Source: Coleofasciculus sp. FACHB-T130
GTDB taxonomy: Bacteria > Cyanobacteriota > Cyanobacteriia > Cyanobacteriales > FACHB-T130
DNA length: 51,414 nt
Assembly: GCF_014695375.1 (NCBI RefSeq)
Contig: NZ_JACJOG010000003.1
Coordinates: 1 to 51,414 of the forward strand
Direction: 5' to 3'
In this document: piece after piece, positions 20,144 to 31,041 of the stretch
Layout: each line of letters starts with the position of its first letter
How positions within the stretch are numbered: the stretch's first letter is position 1
Made by a program: the position numbers and the translations under genes
Notes under the pieces: model-generated
What the model was told of the DNA's origin: nothing
The model's database searches: none
The model's input: only the letters and a program-made list of their open reading frames with translations

Positions 20144-23100
20144 TTAGGCATTCGTGTTAATACTCAGCAGCACCTCACCTTTGATCATCCGTTGGGCGGC
20201 ATCGAGGAGCGCTTCTTCCAGATAAGGCTTGGTAAAGTAGCCCTTGGCTCCCAACTGAGCTGCCATTTGCTGGTGCTTGCTAGCGCCACGAGAAGTTAGC
20301 ATGGCTACTGGCAGATGGTTGAGGCTGGGGTCTTTCTGAATCCGTGAGAGCAACTCGAGTCCGTCCATGCGAGGCATTTCAATGTCGCAGAAGACAATCT
20401 CGCAAGGCAGACCCGACCGAAGTTTATCCCAAGCTTCTTGACCGTCACGGGCTTGTTCCACTCGGTATCCTGCCTTGTTAAAGGTCATGGAGAGAAGTTC
20501 GCGCACCGTAATTGAGTCATCTACAATCAAGACCATCGGATCGGTCTTCACTGCTGGAGCCTCTACAGGAAGGGAAACACCCGCCTTATCCCACAGAGAA
20601 ACGTTACGGTCTTTGCCAATCCGACCCGTCGCTAAGTCAATCAGCTCTAGAACGTCAGCAATGGGCATGATCCGACCATCCCCTAAGACAGTAGCACCTG
20701 CGACGCCTAGGGGCTTGGGCACAGGGCCTTCCAGTTGCTTAATCACAATTTCTTGTTCTCCCAGCACCTGATCTACTTGGACGGCGATAAAATTGCCAGC
20801 ACTGCGTAGCACGACAACCGAAATCATGTCATCTTCCCTGTTTCCACCATAAACGGTGCCTCGACTGAGGTGACGCTGGTAGGTCAGTAGTTCCTCTAGA
20901 GGTTGGAAGGGCATGAGAGAGTCGCGCCAAGAGATACAGGTCTCACCTTCTGAGTTCGTTTGAATGCGGTCTTGGGGCACATCCAACATATCTTCCACCC
21001 CATCCATCGGGAAGGCAATGCGAGCTTTGTCACTCAGGCAACAAAGTGCTTTGCAGATACTTAAGGTAAGGGGCAGACGAACGGTAAAGGTAGTGCCCTT
21101 GCCTAGGGTGGAGTCTGTTGTGATTACACCGCGAATTTCGTTCAAACTGGTGCAAACCACATCCATCCCGACGCCGCGACCTGAGAAGTCATCGGCTTTG
21201 TCTTTGGTACTAAAACCAGGATGGAAGAGCAGATCGTAGACTTCCAGACGGGTCATGGACTTGGCTTCAGATGCGGTAATCAGCCCTTTTTCGACTGCCT
21301 TTGCCTTTACCCGTTCTGAATCAATGCCTGCGCCATCATCCGAGACGGAGATAACGGTTTGGTTGCCTTGATGGAAGGCTCGGATGGTAATCCGACCTAC
21401 GGGAGGCTTTCCGGCGGCTATACGCACTTCTGGCGGTTCAATGCCGTGAGTGATGGCATTGTTCACCAGGTGCGTCATCGGATCGTAGAGGTGTTCCAGG
21501 ATCACTTTATCGATCAAGGTTTCCCGACCCTCAATCTGTAGCTCGGCTTGTTTGCCGCACTTGAGAGAAATCTCGCGGACGGCACGGGGCAAGCGGTCGG
21601 CAGTTTGGGCAAAAGGCACCATGCGCGATCGCGTCAATCCCTCTTGCAACTGAGTCGTCACCTGCCGCAGCATCCGGGCGACTTGGTCGGTTTCATCAAC
21701 GAGGAATTCAATGTCAGCCGCCGACTCTCGGACGCGGACAATTAGCTCAATGATTTCTTGGGAAAGGCTGTGGAAAGGCGTAAACAGATCGAGTTCCAAT
21801 TCACCCAAACCAAAACGGCTGTTGGCGGGAGCCTCCTGCGCTGCCGACGTATGGTCAGGTCGGGCGTTGAACCGATTGCTTTGACGACTGGCGAGTAGAG
21901 AGCTTTCTAGGAGCGATCGCTCGTACCGATCCTGCATCCTCGCTCCCACGTCACTGAGTTGCTGTACCTGGTGCAGCAAGTTATCCAGAAATTGTCGCAG
22001 GCGTTCTTGATCCTGTTCCAAAGTGTTCCGGTTCACCACTAATTCCCCCACCAGGTTGCTGAGGTTGTCTAGGTGCTTAACCGGCACCCGCATGGTCTGT
22101 TCAAACACTTTAACCGGACGGGGACGATTAACCGGGCGAACTTGGCCTGGGCTTGTTTTCACACTACGTGGCCCACCCATCGTCTCCTCAGCCTGTCCCA
22201 ACAGTTCCTCCAAATCCCCAAATCCATCGTCAAGGGCGTCTGCGGATGTAGTTGTTTCAGCTATCGGCTTCGTAGGAGAACGCTGCGATTGAGCAAATTG
22301 AGGAACAAGCTGAGGTTCATCATCCCCCAAGAGAGCTTCCAAGTCAGCAAACTCATTCATGTCTTCTGCATCAAAAGCCGCTGGCACGGATTCCTCTTCG
22401 CCTAGCAGTGCTTCCAACTCGTCAAACTCATCGTTACTTGCCAAGTTAGATGCTGGTTCTGCGAACACTTCCTCACCCAACATTGCCTCTAATTCGTCAA
22501 ACTCATCGTTTTCCACTAATGAGATGGCTAAGTCTTGGTCTTGTTCTCCAACTGTCTCTAGCAAAGACAACTCATCTAAAACAGCAGCCTCTGAAGGATT
22601 TGCAATCTCTTGTTGTTCTGTCACTAAGTCCCAGAGATCGTCAACTTCCTTCAACTCATCTGCGTCAGACGCTTGGTTTTCTGAAGGAATTTCTCCAATT
22701 AACAGATTCTCTTCAAAATCCAATCCATCCCCAAACTCTACTGGTTCGCTACCTAAGAGATCCTCTAACTCGGAAGCTGCCTCTTGAGACACCGCTGCTG
22801 AGTCGATTCCCCACTCGGCATCGTCCATGTCGCTGCTAAATAGGTCTAAATCTGCTAATTCCAGCGCTTCTGGAGTCGATGCAGATGATGCTTCTTCTCC
22901 AAACATCGCTTCCAGATTCTCTGACTCCACTGGCACCCCAGCTAAGTCGATTCCCCACTCAGCTTCCGTATCGTTACTGCCAAATAGGTCTAGGTCTGAA
23001 TCTGCTAATTCCAGCGCTTCTGGAGTTGGTGCTTCTTGTTCCCCAAACATCGCTTCCAGATTCTCTGACTCCACCGGCACCGCGGCTAAGTCGATTCCCC

Positions 23101-26100
23101 ACTCAGCTTCCGTATCGTTACTGCCAAATAGGTCTAGGTCTGAATCTGCTAATTCCAGCGCTTCTGGAGTTGGTGCTTCTTGTTCCCCAAACATCGCTTC
23201 CAGATTCTCTGACTCCACCGGCACCGCGGCTAAGTCGATTCCCCACTCAGCTTCCGTATCGTTACTGCCAAATAGGTCTAGGTCTGAATCTGCTAATTCC
23301 AGCGCTTCTGGAGTTGGTGCTTCTTGTTCCCCAAACATCGCTTCCAGATTCTCTGACTCCACCGGCACTGCTGCTAAGTCGATTCCCCACTCAGCTTCCG
23401 TTTCGCTGCTAAATAGGTCTGAATCTGCTAATTCCAGCGCTTCTGGAGTCGGTGCAGATGATGCTTCTTCTCCAAACATTGCTTCCAAATTCTCTGGGGC
23501 TTCTGCAGGCACTGCTGCTAAGTCGATTCCCCACTCGGCATCGTCCATGTCGCTGCTAAATAGGTCTGAATCTGCTAATTCCAGCGCTTCTGGAGTTGGT
23601 GCAGGTGCTTCTCCAAACATTGCTTCCAGATTCTCTGACTCTACCGGCACTGCTGCTAAGTCGATTCCCCACTCAGCTTCCGTTTCGCTGCCAAATAAGT
23701 CTGAATCTGATAATTCCAGCGCTTCTGGAGTCAATGCAGGTGATGCTTCTTCTCCAAACATTGCTTCCAGATTCTCTGACTCCACCGGCATCGCGGCTAA
23801 ATCGATTCCCCACTCAGCTTCCGTTTCGCTGCTAAATAGGTCTGAATCTGCTAATTCCAGCGCTTCTGGAGTCGGTGCAGATGATGCTTCTTCTCCAAAC
23901 ATTGCTTCCAAATTGTCTGACTCCACCGGCACCGCCGCCAAGTCGATTCCCCACTCAGCATCGTCCATGTCGCTGCCAAATAGGTCTGAATCTGCTAATT
24001 CCAGCGCTTCTGGAGTCGGTGCAGATGATGCTTCTTCTCCAAACATTGCTTCCAGATTCTCTGACTCCACCGGCATCGCCGCCAAGTCGATTCCCCACTC
24101 AGCTTCCGTTTCGCTGCCAAATAAGTCTGAATCTGATAATTCCAGCGCTTCTGGAGTCGGTGCAGATGATGCTTCTTCTCCAAACATTGCTTCCAGATTC
24201 TCTGGGGCTTCCACCGGCACCGCCGCCAAGTCGATTCCCCACTCAGCATCGTCCATGTCGCTGCCAAATAGGTCTGAATCTGCTAATTCCAGCGCTTCTG
24301 GAGTTGGTGCAGGTGCTTCTCCAAACATTGCTTCCAGATTCTCTGGGGCTTCCGCAGGCAACGAGGAATCTAAGAGATCCTCATCAAGCTCGAAAGCTGC
24401 GTCCACAGGTACTGCTGCTGAGTCGATTCCCCACTCAGCGTCGAATTCAGTAGCTAACAGATTTTCTTCATTTAAATCCAGCGCATCCAGCGCATCGGTA
24501 CTGGAAGATGGCTCATCGCCTAACATTGTTTCTAGATTTTCTGCGGCATCCAGAGATTCTTGAGATGTTTCCTCTGACGGCAGCTCTAAAAACGCATCGG
24601 TTGTAGCGAAGAAATCATCGGAGGCGTCTGCCGAAACAAGGGACTCTTCCTGACTAGGATCAAACAAACTGGATAACGGCTCGCCTAGGCTAGCATCAAA
24701 AGCATCTGTATTTCCATCGGATAGGCTCATGCTGGCAAAGTCCAGAGAACTATCCCACTCAGTTGTTGCAGTTGCTTCTGGCTCTGCCTCAAAGAAGTTA
24801 TCTAATGCGTCAAGTTGGGGCACTTCATGGCTTTCCCCATTCATGTCAAGAGATTCATCTAAAGATGCGAATTCTGTTGTTTCTAGCTCTGCTGCTTGCG
24901 ACCCAAAGAAATCACCTAACTCATCTACCGAGACAGTTTCGGTAAGATTAGGAACAGCGTTTAGCGCCCCATTCGCATCTGCATCTTCTTGTAGCGCTAG
25001 GTTCTCGATCTCGCTACCAGTGCTTTCCGCTTCACTTTCCCAATCCAGGCTAAAGGGACTGGTTTGTGGATTGTCCAACTCCAACAAGTCCAGTGCTTCT
25101 TCGTTCCTTGCGTCTGAGGCGCTTGTATCCAGTGCAAATGCATCTGGAGACGCCCAATTGCTGGGAATATCTAAATCGTCTAAAGCTGAGAATGGCTCTT
25201 CAACCAAAGTTTCATTGAACTCCAGTTGGTTTTCCCAATCTTCTAGGTCTTCTCGTGCCGTTCCTGGCATTTGAGCTGCTGTTACTTCTGAGAAGCCCGC
25301 GGGTTGGATTGTCTCGTCCCACGCCAAGTCTGTTGCTGACCAATCCTCTAGGAAAGCTCTGTCAACGCTGCTTGTACTGGCATCGATATCTTCCACACCT
25401 GGTATGGCAGGCCAATTAAAGTCGAGGTTAACATCTCCTACCGCATCCGCTTCGATTTCGGGTGCGATCGCTTCTGACTCAAAAGGAGTTCCTATTGCTG
25501 CACTCAAGTCCAGCAGGTCGTTTGTCTCGTTTCTTGGCATCGTTTCTTCAAGCCACATATCTGTGTTGTCATCCAACATCAGTTCCTCGAGAACATCGCC
25601 ATTGTCTGCTCTGGCGTGTGGGGTTTCAAACAGATCCAAGTTGCTAAAGTCGGGTTCTTCTTCCCAACCTGCTGCCGTTAAATCAACTTCATCTTCCAAC
25701 AGGCTCCCCATCTCCAAATCGCCTGTCAAAGCTGTACTCGTACTCTGCTCATCCTCAAACACAAAATCTGGTAAATCGTTACCAGTCGTGGCGATTGGCT
25801 CGGCGGCAGCAACACTATCGAGTACCTGCAAATCCTCGCTCGACCAATCTGTAGTCCAGTCCGACCCTTCTGTAGACATGATCGATGGAGTTTCTAACTC
25901 TTCTGAAACTTCCTGGTTGCTGTTCTCGGCTGCTTCGCCAAACAGCGTTCCTGTTGTCATCAATTCCCAGTCTGACGACTCCTGACTCGCTGCTGCCTCG
26001 ATCGAGTCATTTTCGTTAGTATCTATACCCACAGCACCAAACAGATCTTCATCCGAATCCGACTCTAACGCTTCAGATTCTGTCGCCAAGAGTGCCAAGT

Positions 26101-27865
26101 CTAAATTCTCAGAGGTAAGAATGCCTAATAAATCTTCATCTGTAGCAGCCGCAAGCGACTCGCTTAAAAGGTTGGCATTCTCCTGTTGCTCAAAGCCTTC
26201 ATCTTCTAAGAAACTGTCACTCCAGAGATTGGCTAAATTCTCTGATGGGGTTGCTTCTGAAGCTGCGCTTGGGGCATCTGCCGCAAACAGCAGGTCAGAA
26301 AAATCATCATCTCCATTTCCATCTCCATCTAACACGCTACCTGCGAACAATTGTGTAGCATCTTCCCGTTCGCTTTCGGCTGAAGGCGTTTCGCCTTCCT
26401 CTACTAAGTCTTCTCCAAATCCAAATAAAGTTAAATCATCTTCCTCGGTTGCTGAAGTGGCAGATTTTCCTAACCCATCTGTATCACCACCCAGTAAGTC
26501 AGAAAAGTCGTTTTCTTGTTCAAGATTCAACCATTCCTGACGCTCTGTGCCCATATTCTCTGCCCCATCGCCAATGACTTGTTCTTCTTGCCAGGTTTCA
26601 TCCAGATCCGGGGCTTCCCCTTCAAACAAATCAGCAAGGCTATTGAGTTCTGCCATGCCGACTTCCGGCCCGTTGGGATCGACTGGATGATTAGCAGATT
26701 CCTTACCCCGACCTGATTTGATACTCGGTTGAGAGAACGTCGTATCTGAATTCGCGGAGGTTAGGGAGGGTTCTTTCAACCCAAACCCAGCCCCCGATTC
26801 ACCAGCCGCAAACCGTTCTTCTTGGATAAATGTCTCTGAGTAGTTGAAACGGTCGGTTGCTTTTGGTCGGCTTTGACGGGTTCCGGCTTCTGCTGGGGTC
26901 ATAGAATGCTGCGATTGTACAGACGCGATTCGGGTCTGTACATCGGCAGTCGTTGCTCCAGCTAGTTCTTGGGCTGAATAGATGAGCGCGGGTTCGGCAT
27001 CCAGTTGATCCAAAAGCGATGGAGTGGCGGAGGATGGTAGGAGTGCATTGAGCTGGGAACTCGGCTCAATTGAGCTAGCGTGACCTGCTAGCACCAGTTC
27101 TTGGGCTTGTTTAATTTCTTTAATAACGACAGTAGCCAGAGTGCGATAGGAATTTTCTGGATTTGCGATCGCGCTTGCCGAAGCCTGAATCAGTTCTGAC
27201 CACTTCGGGCATTCATATTGTTCGCCCATCCGTTCCAAAGAGCCGCAGATTTCCTGAAGCTGTTGTCTGCACCTAGGTTGGTCGGTTTGTTTAAATAGCT
27301 GCAACATTTCGCGCAGCTGGTTGAGTACGTCGCTTTGAAAGCGTTTTTGGGCTTGCCCATCTCGAAGGTAGCCGCCTGCCGCTGTTGCCGCCCCTGCCTC
27401 TTGAGCGCCGCTAGCCGCCTCTAAGGAAACATTCCCGCCAGCCCCATTCACTAGGAATGCCATATGCTGGTTCAGTTCCTCAAATACCGGCTCGACCCCT
27501 GACATGATACCGTTAGCAATTTCCTCAGTTAAACCAAATGGGCCGCTGAGTTGTTCTATCAGTTCCTTGAGGGTATCTGAAACCTTCAAAAAGAGGGACT
27601 CTAGTTTTTGGTCAATCTTCACCGGACACTCTTTGAGGACTTTGAAGCAGTCTTCTAAGCGGTGGGAGGTTCTCTGAATACTGTTGATTCCCAGCATTGC
27701 CGCCCCGCCTTTGACCGAATGGGCGGCGCGGAAAACTTCATTCACCATTTCAGAATCTTCAATCGTGCTTTGCAGATTCACCAATCCCTGTTCAATGGTA
27801 TTGAGGTGGTCTTTCGCCTCCTCAATGAAGTAGCCCATGATTCGCTGTTGTTGCTCCGGCTGCAT
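20144..27865 (-). CDS. hmpE: CheA-type hybrid histidine kinase HmpE/PilL with long acidic repeat region
   Basis: The kinase of the pilus-motility chemotaxis pathway. 2573 residues from the ATG at 27865, chosen because AAGGA lies seven bases upstream; a TTG at 27880 is less likely. Domain order: Hpt (phosphoacceptor His49 in AAHSVKGGAAMLG); a very long acidic Asp/Glu/Ser/Ala/Leu-rich region (about 300-1890) with eleven tandem units of 46-49 residues (DNA 22786-24343); the dimerisation helix (LSNLVGELVVNRNTL); the HATPase domain (HLVNNAITHGIE, DDGAGID, GRGVGMDVV); a CheW-like domain; and a receiver domain with Asp2494 (CDIEMPRMDG). Usual CheA/PilL proteins are roughly half this length or less, so the expanded linker is the oddity. 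Last gene of the hmpA-E group; terminator at 20113-20143. Confidence 0.95.
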   Translation of the reverse strand: MQPEQQQRIMGYFIEEAKDHLNTIEQGLVNLQSTIEDSEMVNEVFRAAHSVKGGAAMLGINSIQRTSHRLEDCFKVLKECPVKIDQKLESLFLKVSDTLKELIEQLSGPFGLTEEIANGIMSGVEPVFEELNQHMAFLVNGAGGNVSLEAASGAQEAGAATAAGGYLRDGQAQKRFQSDVLNQLREMLQLFKQTDQPRCRQQLQEICGSLERMGEQYECPKWSELIQASASAIANPENSYRTLATVVIKEIKQAQELVLAGHASSIEPSSQLNALLPSSATPSLLDQLDAEPALIYSAQELAGATTADVQTRIASVQSQHSMTPAEAGTRQSRPKATDRFNYSETFIQEERFAAGESGAGFGLKEPSLTSANSDTTFSQPSIKSGRGKESANHPVDPNGPEVGMAELNSLADLFEGEAPDLDETWQEEQVIGDGAENMGTERQEWLNLEQENDFSDLLGGDTDGLGKSATSATEEDDLTLFGFGEDLVEEGETPSAESEREDATQLFAGSVLDGDGNGDDDFSDLLFAADAPSAASEATPSENLANLWSDSFLEDEGFEQQENANLLSESLAAATDEDLLGILTSENLDLALLATESEALESDSDEDLFGAVGIDTNENDSIEAAASQESSDWELMTTGTLFGEAAENSNQEVSEELETPSIMSTEGSDWTTDWSSEDLQVLDSVAAAEPIATTGNDLPDFVFEDEQSTSTALTGDLEMGSLLEDEVDLTAAGWEEEPDFSNLDLFETPHARADNGDVLEELMLDDNTDMWLEETMPRNETNDLLDLSAAIGTPFESEAIAPEIEADAVGDVNLDFNWPAIPGVEDIDASTSSVDRAFLEDWSATDLAWDETIQPAGFSEVTAAQMPGTAREDLEDWENQLEFNETLVEEPFSALDDLDIPSNWASPDAFALDTSASDARNEEALDLLELDNPQTSPFSLDWESEAESTGSEIENLALQEDADANGALNAVPNLTETVSVDELGDFFGSQAAELETTEFASLDESLDMNGESHEVPQLDALDNFFEAEPEATATTEWDSSLDFASMSLSDGNTDAFDASLGEPLSSLFDPSQEESLVSADASDDFFATTDAFLELPSEETSQESLDAAENLETMLGDEPSSSTDALDALDLNEENLLATEFDAEWGIDSAAVPVDAAFELDEDLLDSSLPAEAPENLEAMFGEAPAPTPEALELADSDLFGSDMDDAEWGIDLAAVPVEAPENLEAMFGEEASSAPTPEALELSDSDLFGSETEAEWGIDLAAMPVESENLEAMFGEEASSAPTPEALELADSDLFGSDMDDAEWGIDLAAVPVESDNLEAMFGEEASSAPTPEALELADSDLFSSETEAEWGIDLAAMPVESENLEAMFGEEASPALTPEALELSDSDLFGSETEAEWGIDLAAVPVESENLEAMFGEAPAPTPEALELADSDLFSSDMDDAEWGIDLAAVPAEAPENLEAMFGEEASSAPTPEALELADSDLFSSETEAEWGIDLAAVPVESENLEAMFGEQEAPTPEALELADSDLDLFGSNDTEAEWGIDLAAVPVESENLEAMFGEQEAPTPEALELADSDLDLFGSNDTEAEWGIDLAAVPVESENLEAMFGEQEAPTPEALELADSDLDLFGSNDTEAEWGIDLAGVPVESENLEAMFGEEASSASTPEALELADLDLFSSDMDDAEWGIDSAAVSQEAASELEDLLGSEPVEFGDGLDFEENLLIGEIPSENQASDADELKEVDDLWDLVTEQQEIANPSEAAVLDELSLLETVGEQDQDLAISLVENDEFDELEAMLGEEVFAEPASNLASNDEFDELEALLGEEESVPAAFDAEDMNEFADLEALLGDDEPQLVPQFAQSQRSPTKPIAETTTSADALDDGFGDLEELLGQAEETMGGPRSVKTSPGQVRPVNRPRPVKVFEQTMRVPVKHLDNLSNLVGELVVNRNTLEQDQERLRQFLDNLLHQVQQLSDVGARMQDRYERSLLESSLLASRQSNRFNARPDHTSAAQEAPANSRFGLGELELDLFTPFHSLSQEIIELIVRVRESAADIEFLVDETDQVARMLRQVTTQLQEGLTRSRMVPFAQTADRLPRAVREISLKCGKQAELQIEGRETLIDKVILEHLYDPMTHLVNNAITHGIEPPEVRIAAGKPPVGRITIRAFHQGNQTVISVSDDGAGIDSERVKAKAVEKGLITASEAKSMTRLEVYDLLFHPGFSTKDKADDFSGRGVGMDVVCTSLNEIRGVITTDSTLGKGTTFTVRLPLTLSICKALCCLSDKARIAFPMDGVEDMLDVPQDRIQTNSEGETCISWRDSLMPFQPLEELLTYQRHLSRGTVYGGNREDDMISVVVLRSAGNFIAVQVDQVLGEQEIVIKQLEGPVPKPLGVAGATVLGDGRIMPIADVLELIDLATGRIGKDRNVSLWDKAGVSLPVEAPAVKTDPMVLIVDDSITVRELLSMTFNKAGYRVEQARDGQEAWDKLRSGLPCEIVFCDIEMPRMDGLELLSRIQKDPSLNHLPVAMLTSRGASKHQQMAAQLGAKGYFTKPYLEEALLDAAQRMIKGEVLLSINTNA
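22786..24343 (-). repeat. Eleven tandem ~141-base coding repeats inside hmpE
   Basis: Each unit encodes 46-49 residues with the pattern NLEAMFGE, then TPEALEL, SDLF, AEWGID and AAVPVES. Three consecutive units (boundaries near 22981, 23125 and 23269) are exactly 144 bases apart and nearly identical, so they are the youngest. Others vary by short in-frame indels (EEASSAP, QEAP or AP; SDMDDAEW or SETEAEW). A degenerate unit flanks the start (NLETMLGDE). Confidence 0.95.
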
Positions 27866-28094
27866 AGCAGTATCCTTCAAGAGTGCTGAGTGCTATTGAC
27901 GCCCATACGGCGGCTTCCCGTAGGGAGTGCTGACTAGGAGAAAGAAGTTTTTTTCTCCACTAGATTGCTTTTAATGTACCCAATCTATTCAGAATCGACA
28001 TCATTGATTTTTGCCCGATTTGTAGAAACCCGATTAATCGAGTTTTTAGGGCTATTTTCAGTTGTTTTTGCCCCACAATTGCTGATTGCTCAAT

Positions 28095-30956
28095 TTATTT
28101 CCCCTCAGTAGCTTCGATGCGGAAGCGTTCGACGGAAGTTAGCAGGTCTCGTGCCACTCCGACCAAGTTTTGCAGCGCAGTGGATACCCGTTGCGCTTCT
28201 TGAGAAGTTTCTTGCGCGGTCAGTTCCACCGATTGCATCACCTGGGCAACAGCAGAAGAAGTTTCTGTCTGTTCCACGGTGTCAGCAGTAATCGAGCGAA
28301 CCAGGGCATCGATCCGATTTGACACCTGAATGATGTCTTCCAAACTCCGCTTTGCCTGTTCTGCCCGCTTTGTTCCATCAATTACCTGTTGAGTACCTTC
28401 CTCCATTGCCATCATCACCGAACCCGTTTCGCTCTGGATTTGCAGCACAATCTGTTCAATTTCCTTCAAAGCTTTCGCGGCTCGGTCTGCAAGTTGTCGC
28501 ACTTCATCAGCCACCACAGCAAAGCCCCGACCCGCCTCACCGGCACGTGCTGCTTCAATACTGGCATTGAGTGCTAGGAGGTTGGTTCGAGAAGCGATCC
28601 CTGAAATTAACGCAACAATCTTAGAAATTTCCTGAGAAGATTCAGCAAGACGTTTAACTTTTCGAGTCGTTTCGGCAACAGTTTCCCTAATTTGCAGAAT
28701 CCCTGCCACCGTGCGTTCTACAGATTCACCACCCTTCAAGGCTGTGGCAGAGGCGGCGCGGGCGACTTCTTCTGCTTCTCTCGCATTTTCAGCAACCCGT
28801 TGAATCGAGCCAGTCATCACCTGAACCGAGTTGAGAGTCACCGCTAGCTCTTCTGCCTGTCGCAGCGCATCGGAAGACAAACCGCGAGCGAACACTTCAC
28901 TGTCAGTCGCTCCTCTACTGACTTGTCGAGCCGCCATCTTCACCTGTTGAACGATTTCCCGCAGGTTTTGAATGGTCAGGTTAAAGGAGTCGGCAACGGC
29001 TCCCAAAACGTCTGCGGTGACTTCTGCCTGCACGGTTAGATCCCCACGGGCAGCACCTTCTACATCATCCAGCAGTCGAATCACTTGACGTTGCAAGTCT
29101 TCTTTTGCTTGTTCTTGCTCTTCAGCTTTGCGTTGAGCTTCGGATGTAGTGGTCAGGATGACGCGAGCCATTTGGTTGAACCCAGCGGCAAGGGAACCGA
29201 ATTCGTCTTCTGAGTAAACGGTTGCCTGGGCATTAAAGTTGCCACCAGAGACAGACTCAAACTGGGCTTGGAGGTCTTCGGTGGTTTTTTTGATTTGCCG
29301 AGTCGTGATTCGTCCTAAAGCCAGGGTAGTCCCAAAGGTGGCGGCACCCGCTGCCAGACTCATCACCCAGCTGGTGTTACGGAGGTGGGAGATTGTAGTA
29401 TTTTTACTGTCTTGGGGAGCAGCACTCGCGGAGATGAAGCTGACAAGTGCAACGACAACGGCGGAGACAATTCCGGCAGCGGCGGCAGAGATCAGCGGTT
29501 TTTTACTCAGAGGGGCGTTTTCAAAGGCAGCCAAAGGGCCTTGTTCAATGGTGACATTTGGCTCTGCTTTGGAGCCTTCTGGAGTAAAAGAAATCGTTCC
29601 GGGGCTTTGTTCGGAGGTTCCGGTGATGCTGAATTCATCATCGTGAACGCCCAAGCTTGAACTTCCGGAGGATTCGGTAAAAGTTCGCGTCTCTACTTTC
29701 CGCTTGGAATCTCCAGATGCCCGTCTTGAAGAGGTTCCCAAGTCAGAAATTCCTGCGGAGAATCCTTGGCTATTGCCTTCTGAATGGGACAGATCGAAAT
29801 CCGGAATGCTCCCTAAATCGTCTCCAAAATCACCAAATTCGTCTAAGAAGTCGCTGCTACTTTCATTGAGCCGGTTGCGCTGTTGATTTTCTGAGGAAAA
29901 CGAGTCATAGCCAATGGCATCGTCAAAGGCTTCAAAGTCAAATTGGTCATTTCGGGTATTCCCGTTTTGATCGGAGTGGGCGACATAAGTAGCATCGTCT
30001 TCGTAGGGATGAGTCTCAAACGGGCGGTGACGGGATCGGGTGGGATCGTTGCTACTGGTATAAGGTTCGGTATCGCCTAAGGCATCCTGACTGTCATATC
30101 CGAAACTTTCCTCCTCTGTTCTTCTGGATTCCAGCTCTCCGGATCTCATTAACAGTGTTTCGTCTTCCAGAGGAAAGTAATTGAAATTGGGTTCTTCTAA
30201 AGTGTCGGAAGAATTGGGAATTTCAAATGTCGAATTGTCATTCTCGAAGTTGCCCGATGGCATTTGAAATTCACGATCCGCCGTTTGATCGAAGTCAGTA
30301 AAGGCGTCGAGCGGAAATGCCTCTGCATCAAAATCTGTATTGGTTGCGGGCGCTCCAGCCTCGTCATCCAGAGAACTGGGCGACCATGATTGTGCAAAGG
30401 GGTCGTGATAGGCTTCTGGTGTTTGTGCTGTTGCACTATCTGTATAGTCCGAGCTGACAAACGGATTCGCCGCTGAGTAAGACTCTATATCCTGAAAATC
30501 TCCGGAGTCGAAATCATCTAGAGAAGAGATGTCCTGAGTTGCCATCTCTGGTTCTTCTAGGGATGGCCATGCTGCGTTGGCTTCTGGAATCGCATAATCA
30601 TCATGGTTGAGTGCAAATTCGTCTGGTTCCAACTCGCCACCAACGGGATCGGAAGTTGCACCAACCGATTCGGAGTAGTTTTGGCAAGAGAGGGCGTATT
30701 CTATTCCGTTGTTGGCACAATCGATAAACTCTTGGTCGTCGGTGAGCTGAGGCACCAACTCGTATTGTTCTTGCGCGATCGCGTACTGCTGTAATCCATA
30801 ACAGTAAATATGACCCCGTAGAATCCGAGCATTTGGGTCATTGGGAAAATTTTCGACTAACCGATCGATGATGGCAGCTGCCTCTTCGTAGTTGCCCAGC
30901 GTGTAGGCCGAAAATGCGTGTTGATATTCTTGTGTGTAATCTGTACTTGATTTCAT
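28095..30956 (-). CDS. hmpD: Methyl-accepting chemotaxis protein HmpD/PilJ
   Basis: The receptor of the pilus-motility pathway. 953 residues from the ATG at 30956; an upstream TTG at 30974 would add six. The N-terminal 95 residues look TPR-like ([32 protein letters not shown]). An acidic disordered linker runs to about 480. Two membrane helices ([19 protein letters not shown] and [18 protein letters not shown]) are separated by only about 25 residues, so there is almost no extracytoplasmic sensor domain. One or two HAMP domains follow. The signalling coiled coil has the hairpin tip [20 protein letters not shown]. The sensory input is therefore probably cytoplasmic. It lies between hmpC and hmpE on the same strand. 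Confidence 0.93.
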   Translation of the reverse strand: MKSSTDYTQEYQHAFSAYTLGNYEEAAAIIDRLVENFPNDPNARILRGHIYCYGLQQYAIAQEQYELVPQLTDDQEFIDCANNGIEYALSCQNYSESVGATSDPVGGELEPDEFALNHDDYAIPEANAAWPSLEEPEMATQDISSLDDFDSGDFQDIESYSAANPFVSSDYTDSATAQTPEAYHDPFAQSWSPSSLDDEAGAPATNTDFDAEAFPLDAFTDFDQTADREFQMPSGNFENDNSTFEIPNSSDTLEEPNFNYFPLEDETLLMRSGELESRRTEEESFGYDSQDALGDTEPYTSSNDPTRSRHRPFETHPYEDDATYVAHSDQNGNTRNDQFDFEAFDDAIGYDSFSSENQQRNRLNESSSDFLDEFGDFGDDLGSIPDFDLSHSEGNSQGFSAGISDLGTSSRRASGDSKRKVETRTFTESSGSSSLGVHDDEFSITGTSEQSPGTISFTPEGSKAEPNVTIEQGPLAAFENAPLSKKPLISAAAAGIVSAVVVALVSFISASAAPQDSKNTTISHLRNTSWVMSLAAGAATFGTTLALGRITTRQIKKTTEDLQAQFESVSGGNFNAQATVYSEDEFGSLAAGFNQMARVILTTTSEAQRKAEEQEQAKEDLQRQVIRLLDDVEGAARGDLTVQAEVTADVLGAVADSFNLTIQNLREIVQQVKMAARQVSRGATDSEVFARGLSSDALRQAEELAVTLNSVQVMTGSIQRVAENAREAEEVARAASATALKGGESVERTVAGILQIRETVAETTRKVKRLAESSQEISKIVALISGIASRTNLLALNASIEAARAGEAGRGFAVVADEVRQLADRAAKALKEIEQIVLQIQSETGSVMMAMEEGTQQVIDGTKRAEQAKRSLEDIIQVSNRIDALVRSITADTVEQTETSSAVAQVMQSVELTAQETSQEAQRVSTALQNLVGVARDLLTSVERFRIEATEGK

Positions 30957-30978
30957 TTGCTTCCCCCAAAACAAGTAA

Positions 30979-31037
30979 AAATTAAAAATTAAAAATTAAA
31001 AAATTCATTTTGCCTTTTTACTTTTTAATTTTTAATT
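30979..31037. repeat. AT-rich inverted repeat between hmpC and hmpD
   Basis: Runs of AATTAAAAA on the left and TTTTTAATTTTTAATT (31022-31037) on the right form a fold-back. Nearly the same words recur at 35991-36064, so this is a dispersed element. Confidence 0.6.
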
Positions 31038-31041
31038 GATT

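Noticed and set aside
22786-24343. CRISPR array
   Set aside because: Units are about 141 bases, contiguous and coding, without short identical repeats separated by unique spacers.
22827-24563. 578-codon plus-strand open frame across the hmpE repeats as a real gene
   Set aside because: Its translation is a periodic Ser/Ala-rich echo of the repeat unit; the minus-strand reading has clear CheA domains on both sides in one frame.
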